The notes under the pieces are model-generated. The model had not been told where the DNA came from. It ran no database searches and saw only the letters and a list, made by a program, of their open reading frames with translations. The translations under genes and the position numbers were made by a program. A stretch of 64,000 nt of DNA from Craterostigma plantagineum. Taxonomy: Eukaryota > Streptophyta > Magnoliopsida > Lamiales > Linderniaceae. Location of the stretch: positions 22,638,001-22,702,000 of the forward strand of contig JAPQWV010000002.1 in NCBI GenBank assembly GCA_027422505.1. Reading direction: 5' to 3'. Positions 57,523 through 64,000 of this stretch are shown piece by piece. Within the stretch, counting starts at the first letter, position 1, and each line of letters opens with the position of its first letter.

Positions 57523-57732
57523 CTATCCCATGTAGACATGGACGTGTATGGCTAGCAAGAAAATACAGCTGAGGGCAAAGTAAAGAATGGCGTGAAGAAG
57601 CACAGAAATTCCGCTCGTCTGAAAATTTCCAAACTCGACGAATCGATTTCGGCCGGGCACTTGAATTATCAGGCCCGGCGTTAGAAGCACAAAAAGAACC
57701 ACCATTACAAAAACTGGGCCCCAATCAGACAT
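57523..57732 (-). CDS. DUF3339 small membrane protein 3
   Basis: Intronless, 69 residues, ATG complement at 57730-57732. MSDWGP start, helix 1 to LTPGLIIQVPG, loop with VEFGNFQTSG, helix 2 ending IHVHVYMG. A TATA-like sequence read on the minus strand (CTATATTAA) is at about 57856-57864, 125 bp before the start codon. Alternate frames on the same strand are shadows. Function unknown; three paralogues in 1.5 kb show local duplication of an ancestral single-exon gene. Confidence 0.9.
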   Translation of the reverse strand: MSDWGPVFVMVVLFVLLTPGLIIQVPGRNRFVEFGNFQTSGISVLLHAILYFALSCIFLLAIHVHVYMG

Positions 57733-57864
57733 TCTTGATTTCTTAACCTATGTATGTATGTCTGTATACTGATCGAATAGAGCCAAGTTTTGTTTTAAGT
57801 TTAGGAGAGATATACAGTGAATGGGTAGGGAAAGAAAAGGGATTATGGCTCTGCTTAATATAGG

Positions 57865-58315
57865 CAACAATTGTTGGCCTGAGGTTACCCCATCCAAACA
57901 GCTATTTCAGATTCACAAGTTTAATGTTTCACCATTTGCTGACAACTTGTAAGCTGTTTGCTTGAGATGTAGGAATTCCTATTTAAGGTGGTTGTACGTA
58001 AGAAAGATGGATTCCATGACCCTCTAAGTTAGATTACTTGGAATCAAGAAAAGCACAACTCATGAGACAATGTTGTAAGGTAGAAAAGAAATGTGCAAAC
58101 ATACGATCTAAACCCCGAAAAATTTGTCGAAATAAGCGCACTAACTTCCTGCTAAATGGACTCAGTAATATATAGTCGAATAAGCGATCCAAATATGTTT
58201 AAGAATATGCGTCTAAACGACAGTTATTGACAATCGACAGATAATTGAATTAGATTCATAAGGATTTGAAACAAAAAACCTTCCGCATTCAGCTTTTGAG
58301 CCCCACAACTGGCGA
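57865..58315. other. Intergenic region between DUF3339-3 and NTF2
   Basis: No coding region, repeat or element recognised. Confidence 0.5.
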
Positions 58316-60026
58316 TCAAGCGTAGTTCAAGCGGAAAATGTCGTTCTGCACATAGAAACTCCCTTGAGGAGTCGGCATCAAGTGAAACATCTACATAAGA
58401 AAGAGAACGCCTGAGAACACTAAAGAGATGGCGCATTAAGGACAATCAATAGTGAAATATAGATATATATGCGCTCGTCATGTAAAACCAATTGTTGGAC
58501 GTAGTAACCGTGCAACACAAGCATTAGAAGTTTACTCTAAACAAAACAAAGCGCGATCATGAATAAACGCTTAATGCGCGCCAACTAACACGAGAGGTTA
58601 GACGACAAAGGTAAGTTTTGTAATGATATGAGTATATGATCTACGTTTGGACAAGAGCGTGAGAGCCTTCGTTGCAAAGATGTTAGTTTGTCAGTCTTAT
58701 TTCGTTCATTTTCGGACCTGAGGACTTGTAGGTCGGTAGGTCGGATAGGCTACACCACAAAAGATAAAATTCCAAAGAAATGTACATCCACAAAAAACGC
58801 ACTGATAAGGATGCGCAAAATATGGAAATTCAAATCAAATTCTCTACAAGAATATTTTGTGTTTTTCTTTCAGAATGCGCAAAATTCAGACTAGCAGTAT
58901 TGCGTTTATAACAGCGACTAATAAGTAAGATAGGATTAGTTCGTTACACTCTAGAGATCCACACTTGTGTGGTTTAAACTGATGCACAACATAAATTTCA
59001 CTTTCAACAATTCAACCTTCATAAGAGATGCGTAAGATAGATCACATATTTGACTGACGTGTAAAATAGTCTGAGCCCGCTAAAACAGAAACTTCGTTAA
59101 AAGCTCAAATTCAATGCATCTCAGTATTCAGTACTAATTGAATGCTAAAATGCATGTTCTTTTTTGAGGGAATGAGTTGTGTTCCACAAAGATAGAGTCC
59201 TTACCCCCAAAATCAAACAACAAAATGATAGAACACAAAGAATCAGTAGCTCAATTTCAAACAACCCAATTGGTCTCAAACTTGTATAATCTTAAACTGA
59301 TTCAAGTTGTCATTGACACCTATGATCTCAATTTCAATCAACTACACTCTTCGATAGGGGTGATTCAGCTCTAATTGACACCTATGTCAAAATTGCACGT
59401 AAATTGAGATTCAAAGGGTTTCGAAATTAGCATAAAAACATGCAAAAACGTCTCAGAGTTATCAAAACTCGGCGATTTCATCTAAAAGCTCAAAAGAAAT
59501 TCCAGCATGCTCTTATTTCAGTGTTGAGTTCTATACATTCCACAATGATCCAACTCTCAGCAATTATCACCCAAATCAAGCAAATTAACACATTATCAAC
59601 ACAGCCCATCCACAATTAACGCCTAAACCCTTTTTTCAACCAAGACCAGCACCAATCATCGCGAATCAACAAAAAAAAAGCAAGAAAACCGTGAAAACGA
59701 AATCCCCCACCATCTGAAATATCACTAACCTGGCTGAACTTGAGAGGATACTGTTCGCCGGCGAGCTGCATATTCCCGGAAACAAACACGAGCATCCCAC
59801 CGGCGGCGCCCGACGGCTGACAGTCGATGGTCGAAACGTTGTGCTTGCACTGCTGAAAGGGGAGGCTCGTGAGCTTTCCCACGATGCTCTGAGCGCCCAT
59901 TATCTTCTGGCCCTCGAACGTCAGCATCGAACAATCCTGGTAAAGGTTGGCGACACCAGCCATGTTTGTATCGAACGTCGAGTAGTAGTGATCGACGAAA
60001 GCCTTCGCCAAAGCGTCGGGATCCAT
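58316..60026 (-). CDS. NTF2: Nuclear transport factor 2
   Basis: Two exons on the minus strand: 59730-60026 (residues 1-99) and 58316-58390 (residues 100-123), separated by a 1,339-bp GT-AG intron. The 123-residue product has the length of plant NTF2. NTF2 forms a dimer that carries Ran-GDP into the nucleus by binding FG repeats of nucleoporins. Landmarks: DPDALAKAFVDHYYSTFD at the N-terminus, NLYQDCSMLTFEGQKIMGA, a LPFQQCKH..STIDCQPS block, and the last exon MFHLMPTPQGSFYVQNDIFRLNYA, the conserved C-terminal strand. If the intron is not removed the frame runs on into VSDISDGGGF, which is not part of the protein. A TATA box lies at 60115-60122 (TATAAATA on the minus strand). Plants often keep two or three NTF2 genes, so the exact paralogue is not assigned. 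Confidence 0.95.
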
Positions 60027-60114
60027 ATCGGGGATTGAGATTGGCGGCGGCGGATCTTTTTTTTTTTTGGCTTTTGGTCTGATTTCGTGTGATTTGTGTG
60101 CGTACTAAAACGCT

Positions 60115-60122
60115 TATTTATA
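60115..60122 (-). promoter_or_regulatory. TATA box of NTF2
   Basis: TATAAATA on the minus strand, about 90 bp before the start codon. Confidence 0.6.
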
Positions 60123-60481
60123 CGAGGTCAAAACGGTTTTGTACTAAAGTTTGAGGAGTCAAATTCTTAAATTAATTCATATTAGCTGAAAAATTACGCT
60201 ACTAGAACAGACCACCAATAACTCGTGCTCGTACGTGATCATTATCAACCCCATTTAAAAACTAAAATTTGAAAAAACAAGTCCTTATATTTTAGGGTTA
60301 ATTCAATTTCAGCCCCTATTTACATGTTTGGTTTTGAGTTTAGACCCTATTAGTTTCATTTATGAATAAGGACCTACTTTTTGATAAATTCAGTGGTCAG
60401 GCCCTAAAATGATGTGAAAAGACAAATTTAACCCTGACATGTGCCAAATTTACGCTGGATACCTAAATGATCCAAGTTCCA
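60123..60481. other. Upstream flank of NTF2
   Basis: No feature recognised apart from AT-rich phrases (TTTTAGGG, GGTCAGGCCC). Confidence 0.4.
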
Positions 60482-61362
60482 GACAATTATAACACTTTTG
60501 CGACAGTCTTGTATTGAGTACTATATGGTGTCTATTTAGTAACAAATGATGTCAGAAGTAACACGTCATTCAAAAATAATAATGCTTCCTGCAATAACAC
60601 ATTCCTTACACTCAAGCGGTCGAAAGAAAAAATTCACGTTCCGAATCCGACCCAATCTCGACGTTACTAACAGCACAAAGTTGTATCGACTTTGATTTTA
60701 ACGTCTTTATTGGGTCGGATTTGGAACGTGAATTCTTTTTTTCGACCGCTTGAGTGTAAGGAATGTGTTATTGCAGGAAGCGATATTATTTTTGAATGAT
60801 GTGTTACTTCTGAGACATTATTTGTTACTAAATAGACACCATATAGTAAGAGTACTCAATTTGGCATGTGGCCCGCCCCGCCCCCCAAAGAGGGCGGGCT
60901 GGGCTGCATTATTTTAGGCCCGCCCGGGCCGGCCCGCCATAATTCTAATAATATAAAATATATATATTATATGTAAAATAAATATTAAATATAGAAAACA
61001 ATATTAAATTAGTTAGAAAATTTAATTAATGATTCATTAGTTATGTCTAATTAATATCACATTTATTATCAAATACATAATTAACAACATATTTATCCAT
61101 AATTTTTTAATAAATACCATAATTAATTAAAATTATTAGTAAATTTAAATTTCTAATTTAAATAAAATTTAAAAAATATACATTTTCTTGGCAGGCGGGC
61201 CGGTCCCCCATTTTAGGCCATCCAGGTAGCGGGCTTTGGCGGGCGGCGGGCCAACCCGGCCGGGCCCGCCATATTGACAGTACTACATATAGTACTCAAT
61301 ACAAGACTGTTTGTTATCCGTATGAAAGATTATTTTTTCAGCGCAAAACTGTTATAATTGTC
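60482..61362. mobile_element. Palindromic (foldback) MITE, right arm split by a hAT MITE
   Basis: Two long arms, about 60482-60665 and about 60690-61362 without the insert, are inverted copies: GACAATTATAACACTTTTGCG...ACAGTCTTGTATTGAGTAC at the left and its inverse at the right. The arms meet in a short loop near 60670-60690. The right arm has about 30 extra bases (61312-61341). Flanking TSD not identified. Confidence 0.8.
60848..61285. mobile_element. 438-bp GC-ended hAT MITE
   Basis: Exact 8-bp TSD CATATAGT (60840-60847 and 61286-61293); joining across it restores the foldback arm. The ends are related inverted repeats (AAGAGTACTCAATTTGGC and, from the right, TAGTACTGTCAATATGGC) followed by GGCCCGCC-type sequence on each side. 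Confidence 0.87.
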
Positions 61363-61363
61363 A

Positions 61364-61460
61364 TATAGGGTTTAGGGTCTAGGGGTTAAGGTTTAGGGTT
61401 TAGAGTTCAGAGTTTAGGATTTAGGGTTTAGGGTTTAGAGTCTAGGGGCTAGGGTTTATG
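61364..61460 (+). repeat. Interstitial telomere-like repeat
   Basis: About 13 degenerate copies of TTTAGGG, the plant telomere unit, at about 97 bp, with variants TCTAGGGG, TTAAGG, TTCAGAG. It starts two bases after the end of the foldback MITE. Confidence 0.85.
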
Positions 61461-62139
61461 GTGTAATACTACATGATGGATAACAGAGTAACTTTTATTG
61501 TTTATTTAGTAATAGATCCTGTATTTTTAGTGCCACTTTAGATAATCTAAGTAACGCTTCGATTTTATGTAGTTAAAACAGTTCGATCCAAAAGTTATCG
61601 AAACAGATCTGCTACACAAAATACCACATCAATATTTATGAAAAACAAAACAAGGTGTTAACAATTGATTGTGCTCGATCTGTGTGAAAAATGGGGTTTG
61701 ATTGTCCGATGTAATAAAATGTGCCTGTTAATAACATTTTACTATCGATAAGTAACGGTTTACAACGTTAAAGTAATACTTATGGTTTTTACGGTAACAA
61801 ATCAGCATAATTGTGTAACATAAACTGACGTCAAATACCCATTCAGAAATCACTTTGTTAAGGGTAATTTAGTCAAAACACAGTTTTTTTGGGTCCTTTC
61901 ATTTATTTTTTCAAAAAATAGGTCCTTAAAACTAAAAAAAATCTGACAGGGTCTGATTACTAAATAAATTCTGACAGGGTCTAACATAAAATTTTTCCTA
62001 TATTTTAACTTTAAACATTTTATTTTCAAATGGCTTATTTATCGTTATTCAATCGGCTATTTAATTGCGCGTCACAGATGAGACTAATTTTTTAACTAGG
62101 CGCACCCAACGAAACTAATCATGATTCGAACACGGTCAA
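61461..62139. other. AT-rich stretch without recognised gene
   Basis: Twice contains TCTGACAGGGTCT (about 61950 and 61970) and shares a few phrases with the foldback MITE (TTTAGTAATAGAT). No coding potential. Confidence 0.4.
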
Positions 62140-62553
62140 AATCAAGTTTGAGCCGAGCTTGAGCTGGCTTGTTGGCAACCAAGCCGAGCTTCTAGCCGAG
62201 TTGGGCTCGGCTCGTGACTCATCGAGCCCTTATCGAGCCGGTGATTTTATTTGTTTAATTTATTAAATATTTAATATTAATATTGAAATACGTTTGAAAT
62301 ACGTATTTTTATTTAACAATACATAACGAATTCGAGCCCGAATTCGAGCTCAAATACCTCGCGTTACACTAAACTTATCGAGCTTATCGAGTCGATCCGA
62401 GCATTGACGTTTTTAATCGAGCCGAGCTCGAGCCGAAATTTTTCGAGCTCGATTGAACTCGAGCCGAGCTCAAGCCCAACCTAACTTAATTGAGCCGAGC
62501 TCGAGCTGGGCCACGTTCAAGCTCGGCTCGGCTCATTTATACCTCTAGCCTTC
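62140..62553. mobile_element. GAGCCGAGC-rich MITE, probably hAT
   Basis: Many GAGCCGAGCTCGAG words in both orientations around an AT-rich middle. The right end, read inward, is TAGAGGTATAAATGAGCCG, a hAT-style end. The left end is not well defined and I see no TSD. Confidence 0.5.
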
Positions 62554-62722
62554 GCCTCAAAGTCGCAGAGTTTTGATGCAAAAGCCAAGATTTTGTTTAA
62601 GAATAAGACAGATTGAATTCGACGTAGTCATTACAAAAAATACAAGTTAAAGCGGAAAAACCAAACACTGAAGCTGCCGACTTACGAACACGATCGATTG
62701 GCTCATGAGATCAACGAATCGA

Positions 62723-63766
62723 TCAGCAAGAAGATGTAGCAGCAGCCTCGGAGTCTTCTGGAGCAGATGCAAGGACGAGCTGAGGTTCGGGGACAGAGAT
62801 GCCTTCTCTTCGTGCCCTTCTACGCTCGCGCTGCAATCTGAACGATTCTCTCTTTCTGTTACGGTAGCTGTTTGGGTTCTCGGGCTGAACCTCACGAGGA
62901 TAAACGCTTACCTGGAAAGCAAACATTTATTTATGAGATTTTTGTTTCTTTCCTGTACAAACAAATGTCAAGTCTTGGGGAAGAGACTACAACTTGTTCC
63001 ACTTGCCTTTTTCTTGTCGGGTCCGAACTTCTCAAACTTGACCATTCCATCTATCAAGGAAAAGATGGTATGGTCCCTCCCCAGCCCAACGTTGTTCCCA
63101 GGATGAAACTGTCAGCATAATGAAGGAAACAAACAGTAGAATCCCAATTAGGAAATCCAGAATCAAGCAAGAAGTAGATTGCTACAGCTATCCAATCTCC
63201 TTGAGCCAAGCTATACTAAACAGCAAGACAAAGACACAACTTTGTTTAGCAAGTCTTAATACTTGACATTTGTTCTGAAACTGAACATCTTAGTTCTCAT
63301 GGCTGAAGAACGATGGATAGATAGAAAGAAGTAGGTGTAAAGAAAATCAACAGCCGATCACCATTTCATTTAACGGAGCCAAGCCATACGCAGCTTCTAA
63401 AGGTAAGCACGATGTAATTGGAAATTTGCATATTCACATGAAAAATTAGGGTTTGCGATTTAAGAACAATACTTTAGTTCCTCGCTGGCGAACGATGATA
63501 GAACCGGCCTTGGCTGCTTGGTCGCCGAAGATCTTAACCCCGAGCCTCTGTCCCGGCGAATCACGGCCGTTCTTCGTGCTCCCCGCTCCCTTCTTGTGAG
63601 CAGACTCTATCGTCAGCGGCGATTGAACGAGCGGGAAAGAAACCACGGCGTTTGGCCCGGCGTGAATGGAATTGAAGTTGTCGCCCCGAAGAAAAGATGT
63701 GTTGGAACCGATGGAGAGGCCTCTGAATGCACTCGTCAGATTGAAACTCAGACTCACGGCAGCCAT
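62723..63766 (-). CDS. RPL27: Plastid ribosomal protein bL27c, nuclear encoded
   Basis: Three exons on the minus strand: 63473-63766 (residues 1-98), 63007-63108 (99-132), 62723-62911 (133-194). Component of the chloroplast 50S subunit, near the peptidyl-transferase centre. An N-terminal ~55 residues are Ser/Asn-rich with few acidic residues, as in a plastid transit peptide. The mature protein begins at about [23 protein letters not shown], the bL27 signature, followed by [48 protein letters not shown]. The C-terminal extension rich in Arg/Glu (about 155-194) is typical of plant plastid copies. The first intron is GT-AG; the second starts with GC (GCAAGT) and ends in AG. All joints keep phase 0. 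The end is conserved enough to say the gene is intact. Confidence 0.96.
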
Positions 63767-63954
63767 AGCTGTCCTCTGTGGAGCTGTGCTCTCCTTACAC
63801 TGTGGAAACCTTTAGTAAGTGTAGTAGTTGTGGATAGAAACGCCCAACGATTATCGTCTTATCCTCCTCCTATCGATTGTGTGGGGGTTGTGGGCGCCCA
63901 ACGAGGTTGCTGACGTGGCAATTAATATCGGACACGAAAAACATGAACGAAAAA
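63767..63954 (-). promoter_or_regulatory. Upstream region of bL27c
   Basis: About 190 bp between the start codon and a Mutator-like end. No clear TATA box, common for plastid ribosomal protein genes. Confidence 0.35.
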
Positions 63955-64000
63955 GGGGAAATTAGTGAAAAATACCTAACCAAAATTTAAACGTACCAAT
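63955..64000. mobile_element. Left end of another GGGG-ended Mutator-like element
   Basis: GGGGAAATTAG, AAAAATACCT and TTTAAAC match the left end of the element at 49928 in order and spacing. The rest lies outside the window. Confidence 0.6.

Noticed and set aside
59616..59729. Longer C-terminus of NTF2 reading past residue 99
   Set aside because: The extension begins at a GT donor, and the conserved last exon was found at 58316-58390, giving the normal 123 residues.
61364..61460. True telomere / chromosome end
   Set aside because: Short, degenerate, and followed by 2.5 kb of unrelated DNA with an intact gene.
62705..63120. Plus-strand frames of 80-130 codons over the bL27 gene
   Set aside because: Shadows of the minus-strand exons, crossing their splice sites.

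Overview
This is nuclear DNA from a flowering plant, almost certainly a eudicot. The evidence is a gene for plastid ribosomal protein bL27 with a transit peptide, NTF2, three plant-specific DUF3339 genes, GT-AG introns, plant retrotransposon lineages and many plant-type TIR elements. An asterid is my guess from the style of the large extra ORF in the Copia element; this is inference only. About 90% of the window is mobile or repetitive DNA. Host genes are confined to 25.4-27.5 kb and 56.2-63.8 kb.

Layout. 1-1.87 kb: decayed endogenous pararetrovirus (Caulimoviridae) coat region, split by an antisense tRNA-derived SINE. 1.9-8.8 kb: two broken Ty3/Gypsy copies of one family. 9.2-13.4 kb: a non-autonomous element with a Tat-like 3' LTR, flanked by a 255-bp direct repeat. 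13.39-19.93 kb: a complete TIR element with 11-bp TSD carrying DUF1985/Ulp1-like and DEK_C-like sequences plus arrays of a GGGTCCC motif. 20.1-25.2 kb: nested hAT MITEs, one inverted solo copy of the satellite unit found downstream, and a palindrome-rich element carrying a plant mobile domain (PMD) exon, itself inside a MITE. 25.4-27.5 kb: a four-exon atypical SDR gene. 27.81-49.59 kb: about 33 tandem copies of a ~395-bp unit, bounded by inverted termini and an 8-bp TSD, with a 9.56-kb Copia element inserted in one unit. 49.77-55.74 kb: a hAT MITE split by a 5.5-kb GGGG-ended element (9-bp TSD) holding ~218-bp tandem arrays. 56.2-63.8 kb: DUF3339 x3, NTF2, a MITE cluster with telomere-like DNA, and plastid bL27.

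The host genes do not form a pathway. The most unusual signal is shared by unrelated TIR elements. Each carries internal arrays of its own short motif at about 21-23 bp (GGGTCCC, GTACC, GTAYTT) or 31 bp (GACCGAAA palindromes) spacing, that is two or three turns of the helix. The strongest single case is the satellite at 27.81-49.59 kb, which looks like one giant TIR element whose body is a satellite array.
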